Assembly: GCA_028688275.1 (NCBI GenBank)
Contig: JAQTYN010000029.1
Span: 1 to 41,818 of the forward strand
Source of the DNA: Gallionella sp.
Lineage (GTDB): Bacteria; Pseudomonadota; Gammaproteobacteria; Burkholderiales; Gallionellaceae
Length of the DNA: 41,818 nt
Direction: 5' to 3'
Part shown: positions 25,501 to 35,248 of the stretch, one piece after another
How positions within the stretch are numbered: position 1 is the first letter of the stretch
Layout: every line of letters starts with the position of its first letter
Made by a program: the position numbers and the translations under genes
The notes under the pieces: generated by a model
Seen by the model: the letters and a program-made list of their open reading frames with translations, nothing else
Database searches by the model: none
Told to the model about the DNA's origin: nothing

Positions 25501-27939
25501 TTATTGGTGTCGTTTGAGTGCCGTTTCAAAGTTGGTAACGGGGAGAGGTCTGCCGAATAAATAGCCTTGGAAAGTGTGGCAACCATGTTGGCTGAGAAAA
25601 TCGCGCTGCTCTTGGTTTTCAACGCCTTCCGCAATGACACTGAGTCCGAGTGCATCACTCATGGCGATAATGGTTTGCACGATAGCGGCATCGTTCGTAT
25701 CCGTGGCGATGTCGCGTACAAAAGATTGGTCTATTTTGAGTTGGTCTAACGGGAGTCGTTTAATGTACTGTAGGGAAGAGTAGCCCGTTCCAAAGTCATC
25801 CATCGAGAAGTGAATGCCAAGGAGTTTTAATGCTTGCATTTTTTCAATGATATCCTCGACATTGCTGAGCAAGATGCTTTCAGTAAGCTCTAGTTTAAGA
25901 TGGGCGGGTTTCGCACCTGTTTCCAGTAGAACATGACGTACTTGTTGCACGAAATCAGCTTGTCGGAATTGTTTGACGCTGACATTGACTGACACGGTGA
26001 GATGACTGGTGTTTGCATCCTGTTGCCATTTTTTGAGTTGTACGCAGGCGGTTTGTAATGCCCAGCGTCCGATGGGAATAATGATGCCCATTTCCTCTGC
26101 CAGTGGGATAAATGCATTCGGCGATATCGTGCCTTTTGCGGGGTGTTGCCAGCGGATCAAGGCTTCTGCCCCCAATGCGCGGTGGTTGCTATCTACTTGC
26201 ACTTGGTAGTACAACTCAAATTGTTGTTGCTCTAGAGCAATGCGCAATTCACTTTCTAGTTCAGCACGTGTTTCTAAGGTGGTTTGCATCGCGTGGTCGT
26301 GGAAGCAAATTGCATCTCTGCCCGTGGCCTTTGCTTCGTGCATGGCGACTTCTGCATGCTTGAGCAGCTCTTCCCAATTGTGTTGATGCCCATGGAATGT
26401 CACGATGCCAATACTGGGGGTAATGCTGTGGACGAACTGATTGAGTTGATAAGGCTGGCTCAATGAAACTTGGAGTTTTTCAGCAACTTGACGAGCTTGT
26501 GTTGCGGCTTCGTGGGGGGAAGGGTCGAGTGCCGCTAGAATCACAATAAACTCATCGGATCCCAGTCTCGCCACGGTTTCGCCCTCACGCACATTAGCGG
26601 AAAGACGGCGAGAAACTTCTAATAACAGCAAATCGCCGATGTCATATCCCTTGGTTTCATTGATGGTTTTGAAGTGATCAAGATCAATGAAAAGGAGTGC
26701 GCCAGATTGTTTTGAGTGCGTACTGGCTGCGGCAGCTTGTTGCAATCTGTCCATCATCAAACGTCGATTGGGTAAGTGCGTCAACTCATCGTAATAGGCT
26801 AAAACATGAATTTTCTCCTCAGAGGCTCTTCGTTCCGTAATGTCTTCTTTGACCGCGAGATAATGAGCGATCAGACCATTTGCACCGAGCACGGGCGAAA
26901 TTTTGACCCACTCTATGTATTCCGTCCCATCCTTACGTTTGTTGATGATTTCCCCCTCCCATGTTTTACCTTGGGTCAGGTTTGCCCACAGTGCTACAAA
27001 AGTTTGAGGTGGGGTTTTACCTGAATGCAGAATACGAGGATTTTTGCCTAAAACCTCTTCTCGGTTGTAGCCAGTTTGGTGGATGAAGGATTGATTGATG
27101 TATTCGATGTCCGCTGCTAAGTTGGTAATGATGATGGCATTGGGGCTTTGCTCCACCGCTTGGGAGAGTTTGATGAGTTCTGCATGACTGCTGATGCGTT
27201 GCGCGGTGGTCCATTGCTCACGGCGATAGACCGCGACGATGCCCAATAGCCCGATGAGCCAGATGAGACCATGAGACCATGATAATTCATTACGCTGAAG
27301 CTGCCCCGCTGCGATAAAAGGCTTAAGGGGGACAGAAGCCCCAATACCGCCGCGATTGTCGCCTATTTTATAGCCTTGTTTGTCGTGGCACTTTAGGCAA
27401 CCTTCTTGTACCTTGAGTGGCAGCATGAGTCGTAAATAGGGTTGCTCGTTGATGAGGCCAATTTCCATTGCTTCGGGTTCGCCGTGTTCAAAACTGAGCA
27501 AGGCTTTACGTTCCCATTCATCGGGTGCGTTGTTGGGATTGAATAGTTTTAGGCTGGTGAGATGGCTTTTGATGCCGAGTTCGTCGCTAAAGTTTTGTTG
27601 AACATCCCGTATGACATAGGCGGGATTCATCAAGGTGAGCGCAACACCTGAAGTGGTGATGACATCTCGGACGGGGGTTTTGAGATAGGGGTTAGGGGGG
27701 ATACGTGGGGTGGGGGGGACATAGACCCCGCCATGTGAGTTTGCCCAATTCCGAAAAGCAATATCTTTGGTCAGGCTAGCACGGGCAGTGGCAGTTGCGG
27801 TTCTGAGGGTGGTATGTTCAATTTGGTGGCTGTTCCATGCAAGAGAGCCGAGCACCAACAAGCTCCATCCCGCCAAAATGAGCGCGTACTTGCGTAAGAT
27901 GCTGGCACGGGTGGATTCTTGGAACGGGGTGTCCTTCAT
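25501..27939 (-). CDS. Haem-binding Tll0287-like sensor with PAS, GGDEF (GSDEF) and EAL domains
   Basis: A protein of 812 residues. TM1 is at ~18-35, then a periplasmic DUF3365/Tll0287-like domain with one c-type haem motif CLKCH (181-185), and TM2 at ~224-238. A PAS domain (~255-370) follows. The GGDEF domain reads GSDEF at 460-464 and its I-site position reads REGE, so cyclase activity is doubtful. The EAL domain keeps EALIRW (592-597) and DDFGTGYSSL (714-723), so c-di-GMP hydrolysis is likely. This looks like a redox- or gas-responsive phosphodiesterase. Its ATG overlaps the stop of the upstream MASE1 gene (ATGA). Confidence 0.9.
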   Translation of the reverse strand: MKDTPFQESTRASILRKYALILAGWSLLVLGSLAWNSHQIEHTTLRTATATARASLTKDIAFRNWANSHGGVYVPPTPRIPPNPYLKTPVRDVITTSGVALTLMNPAYVIRDVQQNFSDELGIKSHLTSLKLFNPNNAPDEWERKALLSFEHGEPEAMEIGLINEQPYLRLMLPLKVQEGCLKCHDKQGYKIGDNRGGIGASVPLKPFIAAGQLQRNELSWSHGLIWLIGLLGIVAVYRREQWTTAQRISSHAELIKLSQAVEQSPNAIIITNLAADIEYINQSFIHQTGYNREEVLGKNPRILHSGKTPPQTFVALWANLTQGKTWEGEIINKRKDGTEYIEWVKISPVLGANGLIAHYLAVKEDITERRASEEKIHVLAYYDELTHLPNRRLMMDRLQQAAAASTHSKQSGALLFIDLDHFKTINETKGYDIGDLLLLEVSRRLSANVREGETVARLGSDEFIVILAALDPSPHEAATQARQVAEKLQVSLSQPYQLNQFVHSITPSIGIVTFHGHQHNWEELLKHAEVAMHEAKATGRDAICFHDHAMQTTLETRAELESELRIALEQQQFELYYQVQVDSNHRALGAEALIRWQHPAKGTISPNAFIPLAEEMGIIIPIGRWALQTACVQLKKWQQDANTSHLTVSVNVSVKQFRQADFVQQVRHVLLETGAKPAHLKLELTESILLSNVEDIIEKMQALKLLGIHFSMDDFGTGYSSLQYIKRLPLDQLKIDQSFVRDIATDTNDAAIVQTIIAMSDALGLSVIAEGVENQEQRDFLSQHGCHTFQGYLFGRPLPVTNFETALKRHQ

Positions 27940-30557
27940 AGTGATATTGGGGGTGATTCATAAAAGCAAATTGAATTGCGACCTGTTATTTTAGCTTGAT
28001 ACATGGCGGTATCTGCCCACTTGAGGATATTTTCTTTTTGCACGTCAGGATGGATAAACATCGCAACACCGATACTTGCGCTGCAATGATGTTCAATGGT
28101 GGCGTCGCTTTCTCCTGCTCGGCGAATGTGAAGTGTGTACGGACGGGAAAGGGCGGCGTGGATTTTTTCGGCAACGGCTTCGGCTTCTGCGAGGGCTGGA
28201 CGCTTGCCGTGATCGAGATTGGTTAAAATGACCACAAATTCGTCCCCGCCAAAACGGGCGACTGTATCCATTTGCCGCACGCAGCTTTTGAGTCGATTGG
28301 CGGCTTCAATGAGCAATAAATCACCCACAACATGGCCGTGCGTGTCGTTGAGTGGTTTGAAGTTGTCAAGATCAATGAAGAGTACGGTACCATAACTGGC
28401 ATTGCGTTTGCTGGTCTCAATCGCTTGGTTTAAACGATCATCCAGCAGACGACGGTTGGGAAGCTGGGTGAGTGCATCATAAAAAGCCAAGCGATGCACT
28501 TGCTCTTCCATTTGTTTGTGTTCGGTAATGTCAGTGATAAAGCCGTGCCAGAGCGTACAGCCATTGGCTTCTCGTTCAGGTAAAGCATTGCTCAAAAGCC
28601 AGCGTACTGTGCCATCCTCGAATTGAACGCGGTGTTCTTGATGCCACAAAGTAAGATTTTTCGCCGATTGTTGAATAGACTGCCACACAGGTTCGAGGTC
28701 ATCTGGGTGCAAATGGGTAAATAATCGTTCGGCATCTTCCTGCACACTTTCTGCTGTGACGTGATAGAGCGAGAAAATGGCGTTGCTGGCAAATGGCAAA
28801 CTAGCGCGTCCATCTGGATATAACCGAAATTGATAAATGAGACCTGGCACGCGGCTGGCAATTTTTTGGAGTAAATCCAGAGCCGCTTGGCGTGCGGATT
28901 CAAGAGCTTTACGTTCCGTAATGTCGCGGGTAATGCCAATGAAATTGGTCAATACGCCTTGTTGATCAAAGACGGGAGAGATGGTGAGCTCATTCCAGAA
29001 AGTGGTTCCATCTTTGCGGTAATTCAGTATTTCCCCTGTAAAAGTGTTTTGATGACCAATCGCCAAACGAATGCGCGCAACAGTTTGGGGATCAGTCAGT
29101 TTGCCTTGTACTATGCTGCACTTTTTGCCGCGCATATCGTCTGGGGTGTACCCCGTGATGTCGGTAAAGGCTTGATTGACCGATTGTATGAATTGATTTT
29201 CATCTGAAATTAAAACACCTTGTGAAATGGACTTAAGGGCAAGATCGCTGACCATCAGCGATTGCTCTAGGCGTTTACGTTCACTAATATCATGCTTAAT
29301 CGCGACGAAATGGGTGATTTGATGATGTTCGTTTGTGAGCGGAGTAATGGTCATGTTTTCTACATACAACGTCCCATCCTTGCGACGATTGGTCAAGTCG
29401 CCTTGCCATGGACGGCAGTCAAGTAGTGTGTCCCACATGGATTGATAGAACTGTCTATTTTGCTTGCCAGAATTCACGAGTTCTCTGGGGTTGCGTCCAT
29501 AAGCCTCATTGAGGCTGTAGCCTGTGATCGTGCTGAAGGCCTGATTGACCCATCGAATGATGCCGTTGTGGTCGGTAATGACGATGGAGTTGGCCGTGGC
29601 ATTGAGCGCGGCATCTTTGAGTTCCAATTCGGCGAGATTGCTTTTGATTTGGGTAACGTAAATGGTCATCGCCATACCGACGAGGCTCAGAATAAGCATG
29701 TAGATCCAAAAAGTATGCAGATGAGTTCGTGCAATATCATGGGCAAAATAGCCCTTGTTTAGACTTGCACCTATCATCGCTTGGATGGCGATGATAATCA
29801 GAATCAGGGTGGTTGATCGAGTGCCTAATTGAATGGCAATCCACGAAACAAATAAAAACATCCAATAGCCCTCGGCGATATCGCCAAAATGGTCATTCAA
29901 CCAGCCTAGGAAGACCATTTGCCCTATGGCGGCCGTGAGGGCGAGTAAGCCTAAGTAAGCGAATTGTTGCTGCCATGAGAGCGGTTGGGCTGATTTTTTT
30001 TGATGCAGTGCCAACATAAAGGGAGTGAATAGCACGATACCGAGCATATCCCCCCTCCACCAGTCAGAAACGGTGTGCCAGTATTCTGTTGAAGGTACTG
30101 AACCTGTTAATTGCAGACTAAGCGTGCCAATGATTGCTGCTGCGGCACTTGCTACTGCTCCCCCTAAAAAAAATAGTTGCAGATAGCTTGATAAAGAATG
30201 TAAAAAGGTGTTTTTTAGCTTAGGTTGTGTGAGTAGGTAAAATCCGAGCCACGCCGCTACGCTACTCCCTAAAGAGATACCCAATGTGGCAGCCAGTGAG
30301 TGATGCAGCAAGCTGTTCAGGATTAGCATGCCCAGCAGTGCGCCCCAGATGAAGCGTTTCCCACCGATGAGTAATGCCCCCAATACGAGTCCACTTCCAG
30401 GCCAGAAAACGCTCACACCATGGGTGCAGGCGGTGTAGTAATTTGACACCAGCCCCAACAATACATAGGCTACCCCAAGGTTGAGTTGCCAGGCCCAGTG
30501 TTCAGTTTTGAACCAGAGATGAGGCATGTCAGTGCGAGTTATGTCACTTGGAGGCAT
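27936..30557 (-). CDS. MASE1-PAS-PAS-PAS-GGDEF diguanylate cyclase
   Basis: About 873 residues. The N-terminal ~300 residues form a multi-helix MASE1 membrane sensor (VFWPGSGLVLGALLIGG). Three PAS domains follow (~325-440, ~450-570, ~580-700), then a GGDEF domain with intact GGDEF (~770-774) and I-site RQMD five residues before it. It should be an active, product-inhibited cyclase. The start is uncertain: ATG 30557 is taken, but an in-frame TTG at 30569 is possible, and neither has a good ribosome-binding site. It leads the signalling gene series. Confidence 0.88.
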   Translation of the reverse strand: MPPSDITRTDMPHLWFKTEHWAWQLNLGVAYVLLGLVSNYYTACTHGVSVFWPGSGLVLGALLIGGKRFIWGALLGMLILNSLLHHSLAATLGISLGSSVAAWLGFYLLTQPKLKNTFLHSLSSYLQLFFLGGAVASAAAAIIGTLSLQLTGSVPSTEYWHTVSDWWRGDMLGIVLFTPFMLALHQKKSAQPLSWQQQFAYLGLLALTAAIGQMVFLGWLNDHFGDIAEGYWMFLFVSWIAIQLGTRSTTLILIIIAIQAMIGASLNKGYFAHDIARTHLHTFWIYMLILSLVGMAMTIYVTQIKSNLAELELKDAALNATANSIVITDHNGIIRWVNQAFSTITGYSLNEAYGRNPRELVNSGKQNRQFYQSMWDTLLDCRPWQGDLTNRRKDGTLYVENMTITPLTNEHHQITHFVAIKHDISERKRLEQSLMVSDLALKSISQGVLISDENQFIQSVNQAFTDITGYTPDDMRGKKCSIVQGKLTDPQTVARIRLAIGHQNTFTGEILNYRKDGTTFWNELTISPVFDQQGVLTNFIGITRDITERKALESARQAALDLLQKIASRVPGLIYQFRLYPDGRASLPFASNAIFSLYHVTAESVQEDAERLFTHLHPDDLEPVWQSIQQSAKNLTLWHQEHRVQFEDGTVRWLLSNALPEREANGCTLWHGFITDITEHKQMEEQVHRLAFYDALTQLPNRRLLDDRLNQAIETSKRNASYGTVLFIDLDNFKPLNDTHGHVVGDLLLIEAANRLKSCVRQMDTVARFGGDEFVVILTNLDHGKRPALAEAEAVAEKIHAALSRPYTLHIRRAGESDATIEHHCSASIGVAMFIHPDVQKENILKWADTAMYQAKITGRNSICFYESPPISL

Positions 30558-30590
30558 CGAGTTTATCAAGGAAGTGATGGGGTGCGAAGG

Positions 30591-30621
30591 ATTATAAACT
30601 GATTGTTTCGTCTTACAGCAA
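30591..30621 (-). promoter_or_regulatory. Candidate sigma-70 promoter for the MASE1 gene
   Basis: On the minus strand, TTGCTG (30621-30616) and a consensus TATAAT (30596-30591) are 19 nt apart. Transcription would start near 30584, leaving a leader of about 15-27 nt. The -10 is perfect; the spacing is longer than the usual 17. Confidence 0.45.
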
Positions 30622-30638
30622 GGTGATGCGCTGCTATT

Positions 30639-31532
30639 TTAGTGTGTGATTGTCATTCCGTGATGTGGGATACGGCTATCTTGCCAAGAGGTCATTGCCC
30701 ATGACCATAATGTGGCTAGTGGCGCATGTTTTAGCTCAGCTGGGGGTTGTTGTCCTAAAAATTGTAGTGCGGTGTAAAGGGCTTCGCTGGGTGAGTCTGC
30801 ATGGATGGGGTGTGCAAGGGTTTGCTTGCTGAGTTTTTGACCTTGAGCGTTGAGCGCGAGGGGCAAATGTAAATAACGGGGTGTCGTTAAACCCAGTTGC
30901 TGTTGTAGATAGATTTGGCGTGGGGTGGAATCGAGTAAGTCGGCACCTCGCACGATGTCTGTGATGCCTTGTGCCGCATCATCCACCACGACGGCAAGTT
31001 GGTAGGCAAATAAGCCATCAGCACGTTTGAGTACAAAATCGCCGACTTCGGTTGCCAAATCTTGCGTGATCTCACCCTGCAAACGATCCGTAAATGCGAT
31101 GACGGCATCGTCCACACGCATCCGCCATGCGGGTGTGCGAGGGGTGGTTTGGGGCGGTGTGTGACGACATGTGCCCGAATAAATCTGTGCGGGTGAGGTG
31201 CTCGCTTCCGCGATAGTTTTTCGGCTGCACCAACAAGGATAAGCGAGCCCTTGGTCTGTTAACTGCTGCAAAGTGTCCGCATAAACTGCCAGTCGTTGAC
31301 TTTGGTACAGCACGCTTTCATCCCAATGCAGCCCAAAAGCATCCAAGGTGCGGAGGATGTCATCCGCCGCACCTTTAACATTGCGCGGGGTGTCGAGATC
31401 CTCCATGCGCACCAACCATCTTCCTTGCTGATGCTTGGCATCCAGATAGCTGCCCACAGCGGCAATCAATGAGCCGAAATGCAACGCCCCCGTGGGGGAG
31501 GGGGCGAAGCGACCGCGATAGCCTGATTTCAT
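30639..31532 (-). CDS. gluQ: Glutamyl-Q tRNA(Asp) synthetase
   Basis: Transfers glutamate to the queuosine base of tRNA(Asp). The protein is 297 residues, the size of this truncated GluRS paralogue, which lacks the anticodon-binding domain. The ATP site GRFAPSPTGALHFGS (7-21), the zinc-binding region CWCSR..CRH and a KMSKS-like KLSKQ are present. Its ATG directly follows the clpA stop (TAA-ATG), so it belongs to a clpS-clpA-gluQ transcript. Confidence 0.94.
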   Translation of the reverse strand: MKSGYRGRFAPSPTGALHFGSLIAAVGSYLDAKHQQGRWLVRMEDLDTPRNVKGAADDILRTLDAFGLHWDESVLYQSQRLAVYADTLQQLTDQGLAYPCWCSRKTIAEASTSPAQIYSGTCRHTPPQTTPRTPAWRMRVDDAVIAFTDRLQGEITQDLATEVGDFVLKRADGLFAYQLAVVVDDAAQGITDIVRGADLLDSTPRQIYLQQQLGLTTPRYLHLPLALNAQGQKLSKQTLAHPIHADSPSEALYTALQFLGQQPPAELKHAPLATLWSWAMTSWQDSRIPHHGMTITH

Positions 31533-33791
31533 TTAAACCGCGACGGCCTCTTTCGCAAATTGCAGTTCCACTTTGCCCGCCGCATTCATATCAACCGTCA
31601 CATTGCCGCCATTGGCTAAACGACCGAACAATAGTTCATCTGCCAGAGCCGCACGTATGGTGTCTTGAATCAACCGTGCCATGGGGCGCGCACCCATTTT
31701 GGGATCAAAGCCGTGTTGGGCTAGGTAGTCTTTGAGCGCGTCGGTGAAGACGATTTCCACTTTCTTGTCGTGGAGTTGTTCTTCCAACTGCATCAGGAAT
31801 TTATCCACGACACGTAAAATCACTTCACGATCCAGCGGAGCGAACGAAATGATGGCATCCAAACGATTACGGAATTCGGGCGTGAACATGCGCTTGATGT
31901 CATTCATTTCGTCGCCGCTTTCCTTGTTGTGGGTAAAGCCAATATGGCTCTTGTTCAACGCTTCTGCGCCCGCATTGGTGGTCATAATGACGACTACATT
32001 GCGGAAGTCTGCTTTACGTCCGTTATTATCGGTCAACGTGCCGTGATCCATGACTTGCAGTAGGATGTTGAACACGTCAGGATGCGCCTTTTCAATCTCA
32101 TCCAGCAACAATACCGCATGCGGCTGTTTGCTAATTGCTTCCGTTAATAGTCCGCCTTGGTCAAATCCCACATAGCCTGGCGGTGCGCCGATTAAGCGTG
32201 ACACCGCATGGCGTTCCATGTATTCGGACATATCAAAGCGATGCAGCGGCATGCCCATGGCGTAAGCCAATTGGCGCGCCACTTCGGTTTTGCCCACGCC
32301 CGTTGGTCCTGAAAACAAAAAGCTGCCGATGGGTTTGTGCGGATTGCCCAAACCGCTGCGCGACATTTTGATGGCGGCAGCCAGTGCGTCAATGGCTTTG
32401 TTTTGTCCAAACACCGTGGCTTTTAAATCGCGATCCAAGTTTTTTAGCGCATTGCGGTCATCAACCGAAACCGTGCGTGGCGGAATGCGGGCAATTTTGG
32501 CGATAATTTCTTCTATTTCATGTTTGCCCACGGTTTTCTTTTGCTTGGATTTCGGCAAAATACGTTGCGCCGCACCTGCTTCATCCAGCACATCAATCGC
32601 TTTGTCGGGCAAATGACGGTCATTGATAAAGCGAGCGGAAAGTTCTGCTGCGCTGGTTAATGCTGCCGCGCTGTATTTGATATTGTGATGTTCCTCTAAG
32701 CTGGCTTTGAGTCCACGCAAAATCGCGATGGTTTGCTCGACGGACGGTTCAGGTACGTCCACTTTTTGGAAGCGGCGAGACAGCGCGTGATCCTTCTCAA
32801 ACACGCCGCGATACTCTTGATAGGTGGTCGCGCCGATGCACTTGATTTGCCCATTAGACAGTGCGGGTTTGAGCAAGTTGGACGCATCCATGGTGCCGCT
32901 AGAGGCAGCACCTGCGCCAATGAGCATATGGATTTCATCGATGAATAAAATCGCCCCAGGCTCGGCGGTCAACTCTTTTAGCACCGCTTTGAGACGCAAT
33001 TCAAAGTCGCCACGATATTTCGTACCCGCCAGTAATGCGCCCATGTCCAAGGAATAGACGCGCGCATCTTTGAGCACATCTGGCACATTGTCTTCCACAA
33101 TACGTCGCGCCAGACCTTCCGCAATGGCAGTTTTGCCTACGCCCGCTTCGCCTACCAGCAGCGGATTGTTTTTTCGGCGACGGCATAAGGTCTGAATCAC
33201 GCGTTCCAGCTCTAATTCGCGCCCAATTAGCGCATCAATTTTGCCAGAGAGTGCTTGTTCATTGAGATCCAAGGTGTAGCTTTTGAGCGCGCTGTCAGCT
33301 TGGGTGGGCGTTTCGTTTTCGTGTGTTTGTGCAGGCGCGGGTTCGGCTTCTTTGGTAATGCCATCGACTAGATAATTCACAACATCGACGCGCCGTATGC
33401 CTTGTTCCGTGAGAAAGTGCACAGCATGTGATTCTTTTTCGCCAAACAGCGCGACTAGGATGTTGGCACCATCGACTTCTTTTTGCGACGTGCTTTTTTG
33501 GGTGGATTGCACATGCAATATTGCCCGTTGAATGACCCGCTGAAAACCCATGGTGGGCTGGGTGTCAATTTCGGTCTTTCCTGGTACAACAGGTGTGTGA
33601 GTATCGACAAAAGTGCTTAACGTGGTGCGCAGCTCATCAATGTTGACGTTGCAGCCACGTAACACCCGTGCAGCGGAGGCGTTGTCTAACATTGCCAGTA
33701 GCAGATGTTCAACGGTGATAAATTCATGCCGTTTTTGCCGAGCGGCGACAAAGGCGAGATGTAAGCTAACTTCTAGGTCTTGCGCAATCAT
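31533..33791 (-). CDS. clpA: ATP-dependent Clp protease ATPase subunit ClpA
   Basis: AAA+ unfoldase that feeds substrates to ClpP. ATG 33791 is chosen because GGAGG lies just upstream and [10 protein letters not shown] is the canonical start; the protein is 752 residues (E. coli 758). An N-domain (1-145) binds ClpS. Walker A1 GEAGVGKT is at 214-221, and a second Walker A, GPTGVGKT, lies in D2. The ClpP-docking loop reads IGF where E. coli has IGL. It overlaps clpS as ATGA. Confidence 0.97.
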   Translation of the reverse strand: MIAQDLEVSLHLAFVAARQKRHEFITVEHLLLAMLDNASAARVLRGCNVNIDELRTTLSTFVDTHTPVVPGKTEIDTQPTMGFQRVIQRAILHVQSTQKSTSQKEVDGANILVALFGEKESHAVHFLTEQGIRRVDVVNYLVDGITKEAEPAPAQTHENETPTQADSALKSYTLDLNEQALSGKIDALIGRELELERVIQTLCRRRKNNPLLVGEAGVGKTAIAEGLARRIVEDNVPDVLKDARVYSLDMGALLAGTKYRGDFELRLKAVLKELTAEPGAILFIDEIHMLIGAGAASSGTMDASNLLKPALSNGQIKCIGATTYQEYRGVFEKDHALSRRFQKVDVPEPSVEQTIAILRGLKASLEEHHNIKYSAAALTSAAELSARFINDRHLPDKAIDVLDEAGAAQRILPKSKQKKTVGKHEIEEIIAKIARIPPRTVSVDDRNALKNLDRDLKATVFGQNKAIDALAAAIKMSRSGLGNPHKPIGSFLFSGPTGVGKTEVARQLAYAMGMPLHRFDMSEYMERHAVSRLIGAPPGYVGFDQGGLLTEAISKQPHAVLLLDEIEKAHPDVFNILLQVMDHGTLTDNNGRKADFRNVVVIMTTNAGAEALNKSHIGFTHNKESGDEMNDIKRMFTPEFRNRLDAIISFAPLDREVILRVVDKFLMQLEEQLHDKKVEIVFTDALKDYLAQHGFDPKMGARPMARLIQDTIRAALADELLFGRLANGGNVTVDMNAAGKVELQFAKEAVAV

Positions 33792-34099
33792 TGTGTTTCC
33801 TCCATGTCGCATCGTAGTGGATGTTCATGTTGTTTGGCAAACTCGGATACTTGAGTGACTTTGGTTTCTGCCACGTCGCGGGCATACACGCCGCAGACCG
33901 CTGAGCCTTCGTTGTGTATTTTTAACATAATGACTTGGGCATTTTCCATATTCATATTAAAAAACTGCTGTAATACCGCGACCACAAAATCCATCGTGGT
34001 GTAGTCATCGTTAAATAAGATCACTTTGTAAAGACGAGGCGGTTTGATCTTTTGCCGTTCTGGTTTCAGTATTGTTTCATCGTGTGACGATGTGGCCAT
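33788..34099 (-). CDS. clpS: ClpS adaptor
   Basis: Delivers N-degron proteins to ClpA. ATG 34099 (103 residues) has GGAAG ~11 nt upstream; a TTG 18 nt earlier is possible but less likely. The core [18 protein letters not shown] holds the N-degron pocket, followed by [17 protein letters not shown]. It has a typical unstructured N-terminus and is the first gene of the clpS-clpA-gluQ operon. Confidence 0.96.
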   Translation of the reverse strand: MATSSHDETILKPERQKIKPPRLYKVILFNDDYTTMDFVVAVLQQFFNMNMENAQVIMLKIHNEGSAVCGVYARDVAETKVTQVSEFAKQHEHPLRCDMEETQ

Positions 34100-34170
34100 G
34101 ATAAGTTCAGCTTCCAAAGTGAATGATGTGCCATATTTGACGATTTAGTCGCTTTTTTCAAGCAAAATCC

Positions 34171-34329
34171 TGAATAATAAATTTACTACTTGACGGCAAA
34201 CCTGAATTCGGGGAAAAATTCAATCTCTGGCTTCAAATTTCTGCCGCACTGATGCCGTCTTGTGATCTTTGATTCACGCAGTTTTGTGGAGCTTCTTCTT
34301 CATTTTTTAGTAAGTAAGGGAATAATAAA
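34171..34329 (+). promoter_or_regulatory. Long leader of csp copy 1
   Basis: This sequence shares aataataaattta..cttgacg (34173-34195) and the 3' end ttttttagtaagtaagg with the other two csp leaders; the middle has diverged. The TTGACG..AA block lies ~140 nt before the ATG. It may be a -35 element or, since E. coli cspA RNA begins near TGACGTACAGA, a cold-box-like RNA start. No CGGAG/CTCCG hairpin is present in this copy. Confidence 0.45.
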
Positions 34330-34533
34330 ATGGCAACTGGTACAGTAAAGTGGTTTAACGACTCAAAAGGTTTTGGTTTTATTACCCCTGATGACGGCGG
34401 AGAAGATCTATTCTCACACTTCTCGGCGATTAATATGCCTGGATTCAAAACGCTCAAAGAAGGCCAAAAAGTTCAATTTGAAGTTACTCAAGGTCCAAAA
34501 GGCAAACAAGCCTCTAATATCCAAGCTGCGTAG
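34330..34533 (+). CDS. Cold-shock protein, CspA family (copy 1)
   Basis: A single cold-shock domain of 67 residues that binds single-stranded nucleic acid and melts RNA structure. RNP1 KGFGFITP is at 13-20 and RNP2-like DLFSHFSAI at 26-34. AAGGGA precedes the ATG. It differs from copy 2 at five residues, so it is the oldest-looking member of a local triplication. The spacing to copy 2 is 287 bp, which holds that copy's leader and no other gene. Confidence 0.95.
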   Translation: MATGTVKWFNDSKGFGFITPDDGGEDLFSHFSAINMPGFKTLKEGQKVQFEVTQGPKGKQASNIQAA

Positions 34534-34650
34534 TGTAGGGGATTCGGGGCGTGCGTATCGTTTTGCCATGCGACTTGTGGAAGCTCGAAATACTGCCGCC
34601 TAGGGTGGAATTGCGTTATCCGTGAAGAATTTGTCGTTTTTTTAAGACAA

Positions 34651-34820
34651 ATGAAAAATAATAAATTTATTGCTTGACGATAAGCACCTAACCAGCGTAA
34701 AAAGCAATCTGGTGTTTGATTCAAAGTTTCTGCAGTACTGGTTTTGCCGTGTGCGGTCTTAGATTCAAACAGTTTCGCGGAGTTTATTCTCCGTTTTTTA
34801 GTAAGTAAGGAAATAATCAC
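34651..34820 (+). promoter_or_regulatory. Long leader of csp copy 2 with terminator-like hairpin
   Basis: Nearly identical to the leader of copy 3 over ~165 nt. It contains aataataaatttattgcttgacg (34659-34679), TTGACG at 34674-34679, and the hairpin CGGAG-tttatt-CTCCG (34778-34793) followed by six T residues, then TAAGGA as the ribosome site. A hairpin plus T-run before the ribosome site could be an attenuator opened in the cold; this is inference. Confidence 0.55.
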
Positions 34821-35024
34821 ATGGCAATTGGTACAGTTAAATGGTTTAACGACGCAAAAGGTTTTGGTTTCATCACCCCTGATGATGGCGGCGAGGATTT
34901 GTTTGCACACTTCTCAGCGATCAATATGAGCGGCTTCAAATCTCTCAAAGAAGGTCAAAAAGTTCAATTTGAAGTTACTCAAGGACCAAAAGGCAAACAA
35001 GCCTCTAATATCCAAGCTGCTTAA
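34821..35024 (+). CDS. Cold-shock protein, CspA family (copy 2)
   Basis: A CspA-type domain of 67 residues with KGFGFITP and [14 protein letters not shown] precedes the ATG. The protein differs from copy 1 only at positions 3, 12, 29, 37 and 41. No clear terminator follows it, so read-through into copy 3 is possible in addition to its own leader. Confidence 0.95.
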   Translation: MAIGTVKWFNDAKGFGFITPDDGGEDLFAHFSAINMSGFKSLKEGQKVQFEVTQGPKGKQASNIQAA

Positions 35025-35080
35025 AAGAGTCCCTTATCGTATAAGCAAGGTGTTTCGACCTGTTTTTTTCAGGCGAAATG

Positions 35081-35248
35081 CAAAATAATAAATTTATTGC
35101 TTGACGATAAGTACCCAACCAGCGTAAAAAGTAATCTGGTGTTTGATTCAAAGTTTCTGCAGTGCTGGTTTTGCCGTGTGCGGTCTTAGATTCAAACAGT
35201 TTCGCGGAGTTTTTTCTCCGTTTTTTAGTAAGTTAAGGAAATAATCAC
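35081..35248 (+). promoter_or_regulatory. Long leader of csp copy 3 with terminator-like hairpin
   Basis: Same organisation as the copy 2 leader with only a handful of substitutions and one extra T. TTGACG is at 35101-35106 and the hairpin CGGAG-tttttt-CTCCG at 35205-35220 with six T residues after it. The level of identity indicates a recent duplication that included the regulatory RNA. Confidence 0.55.
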
